Positions 45,790 to 57,855 of a stretch of 64,000 bases of DNA are shown here, one piece after another (the stretch's first letter is position 1; every line of letters starts with the position of its first letter). Where the stretch lies: positions 620,001-684,000 of the forward strand of contig NZ_CP059674.1 in NCBI RefSeq assembly GCF_014068355.1, in the 5' to 3' direction. This DNA is from Mycoplasma tullyi. Its GTDB lineage: Bacteria; Bacillota_I; Bacilli_A; Mycoplasmatales; Mycoplasmoidaceae. Under the pieces are notes generated by a model. The model saw only the letters and a program-made list of their open reading frames with translations. It was not told where the DNA came from and searched no databases. The position numbers and the translations under genes were made by a program.

Positions 45790-46953
45790 TTATCTTCTTG
45801 GACCACCGTTTGGACCTTGTCCCATTGGACGTTGACCTTGTTGGTTGGGCATTGGTCTAGGTTGACCACCTTGTGGGCCATTAGGACGTGGACCACCTTG
45901 TTGTGGACGTTGTTGAGCACCTTGTGGACCTTGGTTAGGCATTGGTCTAGGTCCTCCTTGTTGTTGACCGTTTGGCATTGGTCGAGGACCACCTTGAGGA
46001 CCGCCTTGTTGAGGACGTTGTTGACCTTGTGGACCTTGGTTAGGCATTGGTCTAGGTCCGCCTTGTTGGTTTTGTGGACCATTTGGCAATGGTCGTTGTT
46101 GAGGACCACCTTGAGGACCATTAGGGCGTGGACCGCCTTGTTGAGGATTTTGTGCACCTTGAGGACCCATTGGTCTTGGACCGCCTTGTTGAGGTCCATT
46201 TGGCATTGGTCGTTGTTGAGGATTTTGAGCTCCTTGAGGACCCATTGGTCTTGGACCACCTTGAGGACCCATTGTATGAGCACCTTGTGGACCATTAGGC
46301 ATTGGTCTTGGGCCACCTTGAGGACCTTGAGGCCCCATTGGGTGAGGACCTTGTTGAGGTCTACCAGGTTGGTTAGTAGCACCATTTGGTAAAGGAGCTG
46401 GACGCATACCCATTGGTAATGGAGCTGCTCCTGGCATTCCGCCTTGAACTTGTTCAGTACCTACAGCTTGAGTAGCACCTACTGCTTGGGTAGTTCCCAC
46501 AGCTTGAGTAGGACTTACATCAGTTGTTACTGCTTGAGTTCCAATTAAATCTTTAGTTGTAATTGAAGCTTGTTCAGTTGTACTAGCTTCAGGAGTTTCT
46601 TCAACTTGTTCTTCTTCAACCGCTTCTTCTTCAGCTTCAGCTTCTTGTAATAAAGCTAACATCTCATTAGTCTTACGTTTGTTCTTTACAAACAACGTAG
46701 AACCAGCTGCAAGAAAGATAATTCCCACTAAAGGTCCAACACCAGCACCTGCAAACTGTAAGTAAGCAAAGGTATTTAGTTGGTAGTTAGGTAACTTACT
46801 TTTATCTGTTAAGAAGCCTAGTAAACTAATTTTCTTAGTTACTTCAACTTCTTGGTCATTCATCATCTCTTTGACTATTACGTTATTAGTTGGACTTGCA
46901 ATATATGCTAAAAAGCCAACTCCTGCTAGTAAACCAAGAATCCCAATGACCAA
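45790..46953 (-). CDS. Membrane protein with Pro/Gly/Gln-rich repeat tail; start uncertain
   Basis: About 387 aa if TTG at 46953 is used. Two TMs (GILGLLAGVGFLAYIA and YLQFAGAGVGPLVGIIFLAAGSTLFV) flank an external loop of 45 residues. A cytoplasmic acidic segment (EAEAEEEAVEEEQVEE) and four TQAVG repeats follow, then about 210 residues of GPQGGPRPMPN-type repeats. In-frame codons extend upstream to a TAA at about 47010 without any ATG; the nearby ATG leads only to MDQS-stop. Proline-rich tails recall cytadhesin P30-type proteins of the attachment organelle, but no homology is evident. The repeat DNA is GC-rich for this genome and strongly purine/pyrimidine skewed. Confidence 0.7.
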   Translation of the reverse strand: MVIGILGLLAGVGFLAYIASPTNNVIVKEMMNDQEVEVTKKISLLGFLTDKSKLPNYQLNTFAYLQFAGAGVGPLVGIIFLAAGSTLFVKNKRKTNEMLALLQEAEAEEEAVEEEQVEETPEASTTEQASITTKDLIGTQAVTTDVSPTQAVGTTQAVGATQAVGTEQVQGGMPGAAPLPMGMRPAPLPNGATNQPGRPQQGPHPMGPQGPQGGPRPMPNGPQGAHTMGPQGGPRPMGPQGAQNPQQRPMPNGPQQGGPRPMGPQGAQNPQQGGPRPNGPQGGPQQRPLPNGPQNQQGGPRPMPNQGPQGQQRPQQGGPQGGPRPMPNGQQQGGPRPMPNQGPQGAQQRPQQGGPRPNGPQGGQPRPMPNQQGQRPMGQGPNGGPRR

Positions 46954-47096
46954 TAAAATGATCGATGTGATCTTTTGTTTTTTTAATTTATTTAACTCTG
47001 ATCCATTTTAGTACGTTTCTTGCATCATTATATGCACATTCATATAGATACACTATCTTTAGCTTATTCTAAATAATTAAAAAGATATTGCACACA

Positions 47097-47121
47097 AATA
47101 TTCGATAATTAATCGATATTT
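47097..47121 (-). terminator. Weak terminator after fusA
   Basis: On the minus strand AAATATCGATTAA / TTATCGAATATTT forms an imperfect stem about 16 bp after the fusA stop; no long T-run. Confidence 0.4.
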
Positions 47122-47136
47122 TTAATAATAAAATAG

Positions 47137-49218
47137 CTACGCTGTTTTATTGCTTTTAGCTTTGTTCTCAATAACTTTTTCAACTACTGATTTAGGTGCT
47201 TCAGCATAGTGAGAGAATTGCATGATGTAATTTCCACGACCTTGAGTAAATGATCTTAGATCAGTCGCATAACCAAACATCTCACTTAAAGGTACTTTAG
47301 CCTTAATTACTTGAACGTTATCGCGTGATTCAGTTCCTTCAATCATCCCTCTTCTTGAAGAAACATCACCCATGGTATCCCCAAAGTATTGTTCAGGAAC
47401 TGTTACTTCGATTGCCATAATTGGTTCAAGTAATGCTGGGTTACAACGTTTACCAGCTTCTTTTAATGCCATTGATGCAGCAATCTTATAAGCCATTTCG
47501 TTAGAGTCGACATCATGGTATGAACCATCAAATAAGCTAGCTTTAATATCAATCATTGGATAACCTGCTAATGGACCATTGTTCATAGCAGCTTCAAGAC
47601 CAGCTTTAACTGATTTAATGTATTCTTTTGGAATCTTACCACCAACGATCTTGTCTTCGAATTCAAAGCCCTTATCGTGGTTAGGTTCAAAAGTGATCAC
47701 TACGTGACCATATTGACCACGACCACCAGATTGTTTAATGTATTTACCTTCAACATCAGCTTTAGCTTTTAATGTTTCACGATAACTTACTTGAGGAGCA
47801 CCAACATTAACATCAACTTTGAATTCACGTCTTAAACGGTCTACTAGAATGTCTAAGTGTAATTCACCCATCCCAGCAATAATTGTTTGACCAGTTTCTT
47901 CATCAGTGTATGTTCTAAATGTTGGGTCTTCTTCAGCTAATTTAGATAAAGAAATCCCCATCTTTTCTTGGTCAGCTTTTGTCTTTGGTTCAACTGCTAA
48001 TGAAATAACCGGTTGAGCAAAAGTCATTGATTCAAGAGTTAATTCTTGGTTTTCAGATGCAATTGTATCACCAGTTGTGGTATCTTTTAGACCAACGATA
48101 GCACAAATATCCCCAGCACGGATTTCATTAATTTCATCACGTTGTTGAGCGTGCATCTTAACAATTCTTGATACTCTTTCTTTTTTGTCTTTTGTGGTGT
48201 TAGTTACGTATGAACCTGAAGTTAGTACACCAGAGTATACTCTTACAAACGTTAATCGACCAACAAATGGGTCAGTAGCCACTTTAAATGCTAAACCAAC
48301 AAATGGTGCATCATCACTTGTAGGAATTGATACTTCTTCACCATTCTTATAACCTTTAGCAGCAGGTACATCAATTGGTGAAGGTAAGTAATCAACTACT
48401 GCATCTAATAAAGGTTTAACACCTTTATTCTTGAATGCAGTACCACATAATACTGGGAATAGGGTTGATGAAATAACACCTTTTCTAATACAAGATTTGA
48501 TCTGTTCTTTAGAGATCTCTTGACCTTCTAGGTATTTTTCCATTACAGCTTCATCAAAAGTCACGATCTCATCTAACATGTGAGCGTGCGCTTTTTTAGC
48601 TTCTTCTAAGTATTCTGCAGGAATTTCTTTAGTTTCGTAGTTTTCGTCTTCTTTACCATCAAAGAAGTAAGCTTTCATTTCAACTAGATCGATGATTCCG
48701 TTGAATTCATTTTCAGCACCGATTGGTAATTGGATTGGAACTGATTTAACACCTAATCTAGAGTGGATTGAATCAACTGATCTTTGGAAGTTAGCCCCAG
48801 TTTTGTCCATCTTATTAACGAACACAATTCTAGGTACTTCATATCGACTAGCTTGACGTCAAACTGTTTCAGTTTGAGGTTCAACACCCATTTGGGCATC
48901 TAATACAGCTACTGCACCATCTAATACTCTTAGTGAACGTTCAACTTCAACTGTAAAGTCAACGTGTCCAGGGGTGTCAATTAAGTTTAATTGGCAGTCT
49001 TTTCAAGTAACTGAAGTTGCTGCTGAAGTAATCGTAATCCCACGTTCTTTTTCTTGTGCCATTCAGTCCATAACTGATGCACCATCGTGAGTTTCACCAA
49101 TCTTGTGGGTTTTTCCAGAATGGAATAAAATTCTCTCAGAAGTTGTTGTTTTACCAGCATCAATGTGAGCCATGATACCGAAATTTCTGAACTTTTCTAA
49201 AGGATATTGTCTTGCCAT
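47137..49218 (-). CDS. fusA: Elongation factor G
   Basis: 693 aa, the standard EF-G length. G1 [12 protein letters not shown]2 [13 protein letters not shown]3 DTPGHVDF, G4 NKMDKTG, followed by domains II-V with [14 protein letters not shown]-like [21 protein letters not shown] and the C-terminal [18 protein letters not shown]. GTPase that drives translocation. Downstream of rpsL-rpsG in the classic str operon order; tuf is not adjacent. Confidence 0.98.
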
Positions 49219-49230
49219 AATATTCTCTTA

Positions 49231-49698
49231 TTACATTCTCATATGAGCAAATGCTTTGTTAGCTTCTGCCATTTTGTGTGTATCTTCACGTTTTTTAACT
49301 GAAGCCCCAACGTTGTTTGAAGCATCAATAATTTCGTTAGCAATCTTATCTAACATTGTTTTTTCATGACGTTTTCTTGAAAGGGTTACTAATCATCTAA
49401 GTGCTAGTGTAACTTTTCTTTCAGGAGACACATCAGTAGGTACTTGGTAGTTAGCACCAGCAATTCTACGAACTTTAAGTTCAAGTCTTGGCATGATGTT
49501 TTCTACTGCTTTATTAAAAATTTCTAACGGATCTTTTTGAGTTTTTTGAGCAATTAGATCAAATGAACCGTATAAAATCTTTTGCGCAATCCCTTTTTTA
49601 CCATCTAACATGATGGCATTGATTGCTCTAGTAACCAGTACTGAGTTATAAACTGGGTCTGGTAATACTTTTCTTTTTTCTGCTCGATTCTTACGCAT
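49231..49698 (-). CDS. rpsG: Ribosomal protein S7
   Basis: 155 aa, [30 protein letters not shown], with [19 protein letters not shown] and an in-frame TGA Trp where S7 has RW (ALRWLV). Binds the 3' domain of 16S rRNA. Nine bp after rpsL, 12 bp before fusA. Confidence 0.98.
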
Positions 49699-49707
49699 AT
49701 TCTAGTC

Positions 49708-50133
49708 CTATTTTTTCTTATCTGCCTTTGGACGTTTTGCACCATATGCAGAACGTTGTTGTCTTCTTTTATCTACACCAGTTGTATCTAAAGTACCACG
49801 AACGATATGATATCTTACCCCTGGTAAGTCCTTAACACGACCACCTCTGATTAATACCACAGAGTGTTCTTGTAAGTTATGACCTTCACCTGGGATATAA
49901 GCTAATACTTCCATACCATTAGTTAGTTTTACCTTAGCGTACTTACGTAACGCTGAGTTCGGTTTTTTGGGTGTCATTGTCCCTACACGGGTACAAACAC
50001 CACGTTTGAATGGTGATGATTTACTAGTCACCTTCTTTTCAAGTGTGTTTAAGTTAACTTGTAAAGCAGGAGATTTAGATTTTTTAACCTTGTTTTTTCT
50101 TGGTTTTCTAATTAATTGTGCAATTGTTGCCAT
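49708..50133 (-). CDS. rpsL: Ribosomal protein S12
   Basis: 141 aa. [31 protein letters not shown] and the decoding-centre loop [28 protein letters not shown] are diagnostic. The Lys of PKKPNSA, changed in streptomycin resistance elsewhere, is present. First gene of rpsL-rpsG-fusA. Confidence 0.98.
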   Translation of the reverse strand: MATIAQLIRKPRKNKVKKSKSPALQVNLNTLEKKVTSKSSPFKRGVCTRVGTMTPKKPNSALRKYAKVKLTNGMEVLAYIPGEGHNLQEHSVVLIRGGRVKDLPGVRYHIVRGTLDTTGVDKRRQQRSAYGAKRPKADKKK

Positions 50134-50151
50134 CTGTATATGATCTCCTAA

Positions 50152-50775
50152 CTATTTAACTAAACGTTTGTAGTACTCTACAACGTATGTTTCATTAACA
50201 TCAGCAGGTAATTCATTACGTTCTGGATATCGAACATAAGTTCCTGATAATGTTTTTTTGTTAACTTCAACAAATGGAGCCACAGCTTTAGATTCTAAAG
50301 CTAGTTTTACTAATGGTAAGTTGTGTGCTCTTTGTTTAAGTTCAATTACTGAACCTAAACTAATTAAAGCACTTGGAATGTCAAAAGTTTTGCCATTAAC
50401 TAACACGTGACCGTGGTTAACTAGTTGTCTTGCTCCTCTTCTAGTTGGCGCAAAACCCATTCTGAATACTAGATTATCTAATCTAGATTCAAGTGTTCTA
50501 AATAAGTTCATGGTTAAGATCCCACTCATCTTTTTAGACACAGCAAATAATCTTCTGAACTGACGGTCGTTTAATCCGTACATGAATTGCATCTTTTGCT
50601 TTTCTTGTAACTGTTCACCGTAGTTAGATAATTTAGGACGGATTAAAGACCCGTGTTGTCCAGGGACTTTAACACCTTTTTTTGACTTATTATTCGTAAA
50701 TTCTTTACCAGATTCAAGAATTGAAAAATTCAATCTTCTGGCTTTACGATAAATGCTGCCTGTATAACGTGACAT
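50152..50775 (-). CDS. rpsD: Ribosomal protein S4
   Basis: 207 aa. MSRYTGSIYRKARRLNFSILESG, KQKMQFMYGLNDRQFRRLF, and the S4 RNA-binding domain ESRLDNLVFRMGFAPTRRGARQLVNHGHVLVNGK. Nucleates 30S assembly. Nineteen bp upstream of rpsL on the same strand, so probably co-transcribed with the str genes, an unusual neighbour for rpsD in many bacteria. Confidence 0.97.
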   Translation of the reverse strand: MSRYTGSIYRKARRLNFSILESGKEFTNNKSKKGVKVPGQHGSLIRPKLSNYGEQLQEKQKMQFMYGLNDRQFRRLFAVSKKMSGILTMNLFRTLESRLDNLVFRMGFAPTRRGARQLVNHGHVLVNGKTFDIPSALISLGSVIELKQRAHNLPLVKLALESKAVAPFVEVNKKTLSGTYVRYPERNELPADVNETYVVEYYKRLVK

Positions 50776-51127
50776 TTATATGAAAATCCTTGTTTATATG
50801 AATTGTTTTATACACGCAAACAAACAAGATATATAAAACTAATTCTTAAATAATAAAAAGGTGTTAAGCGTTTTCAGTATAATCAGCTTATCTTAGTAAC
50901 GAACGTAATAGCTTATAATAAGCTATTACGCACCCTTTGTTTTAGTTTAATATTAGTTTGCTGAACGTGCAGTATATATTATATAACAAAATGTTATATC
51001 TAATCCAATTATTTAGTAATTGAGCTTAGTTAATAATTCCTTAATGATGAATATAAGGAATTATTACGTTATTTAATTTTGTTATTAGATAGTTTATTAA
51101 TCTTAAAAAGGTTTTTAATAAGAATAA
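50776..51127. other. Non-coding stretch with two hairpins
   Basis: No gene seen. A 12-bp perfect hairpin CGTAATAGCTTA/TAAGCTATTACG lies at 50904-50930. A second, AATAATTCCTTA/TAAGGAATTATT (51032-51065), probably terminates the lipoprotein gene ending at 51128 although its T-run is poor. Confidence 0.6.
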
Positions 51128-52972
51128 TTAAAGCGCAGTGTTAACGTAGAAACTAAAGCCTTCAACACCTTCACCCATAGATGCTAATCTAGCTTGGTTG
51201 TCAGAAGTGATTGATCTTACCATTTGGTTTAGGTAGAATGCAGATTTTTTGTCTTGACCAGCACCGTTTTTAGGTAAGCTTGAAGTAGCTGCTACTAATC
51301 TCTTAAGTTCAGTTTTAACTTCTGTAAATAAAGCCATATCTTCAGCTGAAGCTGTAGAAGCAGGCATTAATTTATCAATATCAGCTGCCATCATGTTTGT
51401 AGCTAAACTGTTTACAAAGATACCAACACCTTCTCTTCAAGTAGCGTTAGTCATCTTGTAAACACTTATAAAGTCACTTAATTTAGTGTAATTAGATGAA
51501 ACTAAGTTTTTAACAGAATCTAACTCAGTACCAAGATCTCTAACTGATGCAAATAGACCTTTTCTGGCAAATGGATTCATATTAGCCATATTTCCATAAA
51601 GTGCACCCACTAATCTTGTTAATGCCATTTTAGAAGATTCATCAGCTTTAGCTGCAGCCATTTCTAATTTAGATTGTGCACCGTTAGTTTTCATAACGAT
51701 TGGACTGTTAGCTCACATATCTGTTTGAGCTTTAACATCACCTAAAACTTTAACAGTTTCATCATATCTAGCTTTGATTGTTGAGTTTTTATTAACGTTA
51801 GCTAATAATTGAGTTTCAAGACCTGGTTTATTAGTTGTAGGTGTAGTTAATAAAACAGAATTAATAGCACCATCAATAATTCTTAGTTCACGACTAATTA
51901 ATAAAGCAGTAATATTACCGAATAATTGGAATACGTTAGCTGTGATTGCGTTCATCGCAAATTGACCACCTAAGAAACCATTTAAAGCTTCAAAGAATCT
52001 AGCTAAGTCGTTGTATGAGTTTCCAGCAACTGGTTTAGCGAAGTCATAAACGTTTACACCCATTAATACGTAAAGATTGCTTAGTCCTTTATTTGCGTCA
52101 GCTAATTCTTCAAAACTCATAGTAGTATCAAACATAGTAGTTTGACCTAATGATTTACCAAAATCGTTGTAAACTGTAAATAATTCACGACCTTTAGTTT
52201 CTAAAGTAGTTTTAGCTGTTTGTAAATCTGCTAAAGAAGCAGTACCATCTGTTAAGTTTTTACCACCAGCAAATCCTAATACTTCAGCAAATTTAGCTTT
52301 GAAATCATTATAGAACTTAATTAATCCAGCTTCTGCAGTAGTTTTTTCTGTACTAGTCTTACTTTTTACGATATCTTCAAAGTGTTTTCATGCACCTGAA
52401 GCCATTGGCATCATAGCAGCTGGCATAGTAGCAGGAGTGGTAGCTGCAGGAGTGGCTGCCGTAGTAGATGTTGGCATAGTTGTTGTAGCAGAACCAGCTC
52501 CTGATCCGTTCATCATATTTCCTTGGGTACTATCACCAGATTGTGAACCACCACTTGCAGCACCACCAGAACCGTTTCCTGAACTATTATCTTCTACAAG
52601 TCTAACGATTGAAGATGAAGCTTTTGCAGGTGTACCAACACCAGCTCCAGTTGTTGTTCCAGCACCTTGAGCATCACCAGTTCCACCAGCACCTTCAGCT
52701 TGTTTAGTTTCTTCACCAGCTTGTCCACCAGCTGAAGTGGTAACAGGAGTCATAACAGGAGCCATCATCGGCAACTGTAATGAATTTTCTACAACGTTTT
52801 TAACTTGATTAATAGTACCAATATTACCAAATGCTGCTCTTCTAAAATCTGCATCGGCAGCAAAGTTATAACCAGTGTTGGTCATCATTTGCGTACAAGA
52901 TGTTAATAACACCCCACCAGTAACTGGTAAAACAGCTCCTAAACTAAACAATATCTTTTTTGATCTTTTCAT
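51128..52972 (-). CDS. Surface lipoprotein with low-complexity Gly/Ala/Thr region
   Basis: 614 aa. Signal peptide MKRSKKILFSLGAVLPVTGG then lipobox LTSC (Cys 26). Residues about 75-195 are a Gly/Ala/Thr/Ser/Met-rich linker (GAGTTTGAGVGTPAKASSS, TTAATPAATTPATMP). The C-terminal 400 residues are helical and Ala/Asn/Leu-rich. It has the general build of mycoplasma surface lipoproteins, with linker GC content above the surroundings. It is not a clear VlhA: the proline-repeat after the Cys and an upstream GAA repeat are missing. Preceded by a leader with a short ORF and hairpins. Confidence 0.85.
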
Positions 52973-53020
52973 ATTCTATTATTATTTTCTCTTTATTTAA
53001 TTAATTCTAAAAATCGGTTA

Positions 53021-53086
53021 CTTAATAATGCCAAATAAAAAATTATTTGGAGTATTAAGCATATTCTATATTAAATATTGCTTAAT
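53021..53086 (-). promoter_or_regulatory. Leader hairpins of the 51-53 kb lipoprotein gene
   Basis: CTTAATA (53021-53027) and CCAAATAA (53031-53038) pair with TTATTTGG (53043-53050) and TATTAAG (53053-53059), forming a long stem about 50 bp before the ATG. An overlapping alternative, ATTAAGCA (53054-53061) with TGCTTAAT (53079-53086), resembles hairpin B of the opp leaders. Confidence 0.55.
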
Positions 53087-53175
53087 TCTATATTAATTAT
53101 TAAGTAAATATACTCATCTAATATTCATTTCAAATTATGTGAATTGATATTTAAACACATAGATTCAATGAACAT
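53071..53175 (-). CDS. Short leader ORF before the lipoprotein gene
   Basis: 34 codons, MFIESMCLNINSHNLKWILD at the start. The ATG lies 6 nt after TATAAT (53182-53187), so the mRNA would be leaderless. The ORF ends inside the TTGCTTA element. Arrangement as in the opp leaders, peptide sequence different. Confidence 0.35.
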
Positions 53176-53181
53176 AGGTAA

Positions 53182-53187
53182 ATTATA
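53182..53187 (-). promoter_or_regulatory. TATAAT box of the lipoprotein leader
   Basis: Perfect -10 box on the minus strand, 6 nt before the short leader ORF; no recognisable -35. Confidence 0.5.
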
Positions 53188-53482
53188 ACAACATTATTGA
53201 TCTTTTTGTAACAATATATACATTATCTATATAGATAAAAGAAGGATAATTGTTTTTGTTAAATAGAGGAACAGTCATGAAACAAGACCAGTTTAGTAGA
53301 ACTCTAGATTTACTTTTTTAGACCCTAAAACACTATCTTAATACGGTTGGTGTTTAATCTAAGATTTTATGGAGGGTTATGCACCTATAAACTCGGCAAC
53401 TCTTTAAAACACAGATTCAAAGAACACTCAACCCAACCCCATTTAATCCTTAGAGACCTTCAATAATCAAAACCCCAAAATA

Positions 53483-53510
53483 AAAACTCTACTAAATTTA
53501 GTGGAGTTTT
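53483..53510 (-). terminator. Terminator of the DUF31 protease gene
   Basis: 14-nt arms AAAACTCTACTAAA / TTTAGTGGAGTTTT (one G-U pair), followed by TTTTTATTTT on the minus strand, about 70 bp after the stop. Confidence 0.8.
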
Positions 53511-53578
53511 ATCTATATCTTTTATATCTAAGCAACCCCTCAAGACCAACTAGGCCAACTCTTAACTTATCTCTTTAT

Positions 53579-55702
53579 CTAAGGATGACTAAACAAGAAG
53601 GTACTATCTTTAGAGAATCTATTATCATCTGCTCATTCTAAATATCCTGGTAATGCTTGACGATAAGAATTAGTTTGATTAGGATACTTCTCTTTATTAG
53701 TTCCATCAATTAAGTTATATGGTTCGATATTGATCTTAAACTGTCTAGGTGTTCTTGAACTACCAAATCTAACATTAACAGTAACTTGTTTTCTAGTATC
53801 ATTAGCTAAATAATCAAACACACCAGTACCATCATCTCCTCTACCACTATACCCACCTCAGAAGATTCCAAATGGTAAACCATATTTAGAATAAACCACA
53901 CTACCACTTGAACCTGGTTTTAGTGAAGAACGTAATACAGCTTGAGTAATACCGTATTGGTGGTAATACTTATTGTGATAAGACTGGATTAATCCAGTTA
54001 GATCTTGGTAACGATCAACTAGTTCAGCCTTAATATTAGGTTCTAATTGATAATTTGGATTAGGATTTAAATTATTTTGAACTCATCGGTTGCTAAACGC
54101 TCGACTATTACCAGGTTGTCCAACTCCTGGATAACCTGCAATATAAGCTTTATCAATTTCTTGAATGCTTAAAGCATTAGGATGGTTAGCTTCAACTGAA
54201 GGATAATCTAAATCTACATATGGTACATCTTGATTAGTTAAGTTTAATTGACCTGGTAGTTTAGCTATTTTAGAAGACTCATTTAATTCGTTAACTGCTT
54301 CTAAAACATACTTACGTAATGTTTGTGCACTACTAAAACTTCTTACTGGTTCATTAGTTAGTCTTTTTTGACTAATATTAACAACAAAACTTAATACAGC
54401 AAAATCTTTATATAAACCAATTCCTTTATTTATATAACCATCAGCAATCTTCATTCTAGATTGTGGATCTTTAGGGAATGAAGAATTCAATAGGTTCTTA
54501 TCACCTAGTCTATTATTAACAAACTGACCTTTGAATTGTTGAGCTCAGTAATCTGAGAACTCATTTTTAGTTTGTTGATCATTAACAAAATCAACAGCCG
54601 TAAATACAGTTTCAGGAATAGACAATCTTTGATTATTAACTCTTAGTGCACTAGACCGATTAGGACTACTATTAAAGAATAAGTTGTTGCTTAGATAAGT
54701 TACATACTTAACTGAACTATTGCTAAATCTTGAATCTTGAGGACCAAAGTTTACTTGTTCAGATTTACCTAATGAAAAACCGATCGTATCAGGTTTTAAT
54801 CTGATATCTGAATCTAGAACAGGGTGATCATAATCATCCCTATTTCATAATCCTTCAGCTACGTGTAAGTTAGTAGCGATAAACAAACGATAAAGATCAG
54901 GGTTCTGTGGACTGATTTGATAATCCAATAATCAACCTGTACCATTACTTAGATAAAGAAGTTGTTTATAAGGTAAATTTGGATCTGATGGATCACGTAG
55001 TCAATGACGTGTATAAAACCCGATTGAAAAGCTTCGATCATAAATCTTTTTATAAATCTCTTGATCACTAAAGATTTTTAATTTTGTTGAACTAGAAGAA
55101 GGTTCAGGTTGTTTATCCTTATCAACTGTTGTTGATGGTGGAGTTGGTTCAGTTTCGGTTGTTGATTCTCCAGGGTGGATAATTACAGGTTGATCTGTGT
55201 GTTCGTTATTAGAAGCTTGAGAATCGTTGGGTTCACCTGTTTCACTATTTGGTGAACTACTTTCTTGAGATGGTTCACGTTCTATTTTTTTCTTTAAGAA
55301 ACCATTGATCTCTAAACTTACTTGCTTAAATTCAATCGGACTAGAATTCTTTCTTTCTACAGTGACAATAAAAGATAAGATTCCATTAGAATCATCCGCA
55401 CTAAAGCCACCTACTTTGAAATTAACTAAATCATTTGGATCTATTTTCTCGTCAGCTTTTTGGATTAACTTTAATCCAAAATACTTAGAGAAATTTGAGC
55501 TAGTAATATTACTAGCTAATAGATCTTTATGATTTAACTTGTCATTAACTGCTAGATCATTACTAGTGATATTATTTACATTAATATCATCAGCATTTTT
55601 CTTGGAAGTAAAAAAACTTTCAGGGTTAAAACATGATGATGAAATTACACTTAATCCACTTAACAAACAAAACAATTTTAACCAAGTAGTTTTTCTTACC
55701 AT
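53579..55702 (-). CDS. DUF31 / MIP-type serine protease lipoprotein
   Basis: 707 aa. Signal peptide MVRKTTWLKLFCLLSGLSV, lipobox SSSC (Cys 24). A Ser/Glu/Pro/Thr-rich linker (residues about 140-205) leads to a trypsin-like domain: GTGWLLDY, catalytic His 280 in FIATNLHVAEG, Asp 433 in YKDFAVLSF, Ser 599 in LKPGSSGSVVYS. This is the DUF31 pattern of mycoplasma immunoglobulin proteases (MIP), surface enzymes that cleave host IgG captured by MIB. No MIB-like gene is in the window, so its substrate is open. Its promoter holds an ATATCGACA/TGTCGATAT palindrome. Confidence 0.88.
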
Positions 55703-55728
55703 ACGATTGAAATTTGTTTAATTAATAA

Positions 55729-55760
55729 ATTATAGAATATCGACACCCATATGTCGATAT
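55729..55760 (-). promoter_or_regulatory. -10 box and palindromic operator candidate of the protease gene
   Basis: Minus-strand TATAAT at 55729-55734. Immediately upstream lies ATATCGACA (55737-55745) with TGTCGATAT (55752-55760), a perfect 9-bp inverted repeat with a 6-nt centre, in the spacer/-35 zone. Confidence 0.55.
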
Positions 55761-55913
55761 ATATGCTTTCAGTTTTTAGATAGGAACTGATAAGCCAAGT
55801 ACAATTTTTACTTCTTTTTTTATTAGATTGTCCTTCTAGGCTATATGAAATCTCATCTTTTTCAAAAAAATACAACAGTTTTTGGCTAGCTTAAATAATC
55901 AACTTTGACATAG

Positions 55914-55955
55914 AAAAACAATAATCCTTTGCACATGCAATGAATTATTGTTTTT
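55914..55955 (-). terminator. Terminator of dnaK
   Basis: AAAAACAATAAT pairs with ATTATTGTTTTT around an inner TTGCA/TGCAA stem, 41 bp after the dnaK stop. Confidence 0.8.
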
Positions 55956-55995
55956 TTGTTAAATTCTTATTTGATTTAGGAGATTGTATCTAGAA

Positions 55996-57786
<1,791 letters not shown>

Positions 57787-57855
57787 TTATATCCTTTCAA
57801 ATCTAATGTTAAAGTTGAAGCCAATTGTTTAATTTGGTTATGTTCTATGCATAAG

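Larger units (their letters stand above)
53176..53578. other. Spacer with a palindrome and a 14-codon ORF
   Basis: A perfect 16-bp palindrome TTATCTATATAGATAA (about 53223-53240) precedes an AGAGGA and the ORF MKQDQFSRTLDLLF (53277-53321, plus). The same frame stays open 12 codons beyond its TAG. The following 160 bp are C-rich on the plus strand and show no clear gene; possibly a relic. Confidence 0.4.

Noticed and set aside
45771-46392. Long alternative frames on both strands over the GPQ repeats
   Set aside because: By-products of the repetitive Pro/Gly/Gln codons; only the frame with TMs and an acidic domain looks like a protein.
45790-46953. Assignment as cytadhesin P30/Mgc2
   Set aside because: Only topology and a proline-rich tail are shared; neighbours gapA and crmA are absent and the TM sequences are not recognisably similar.
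51128-52972. VlhA (pMGA) haemagglutinin gene
   Set aside because: Lipoprotein with a similar start, but the characteristic proline-rich repeat after the Cys and an upstream GAA repeat are not present.
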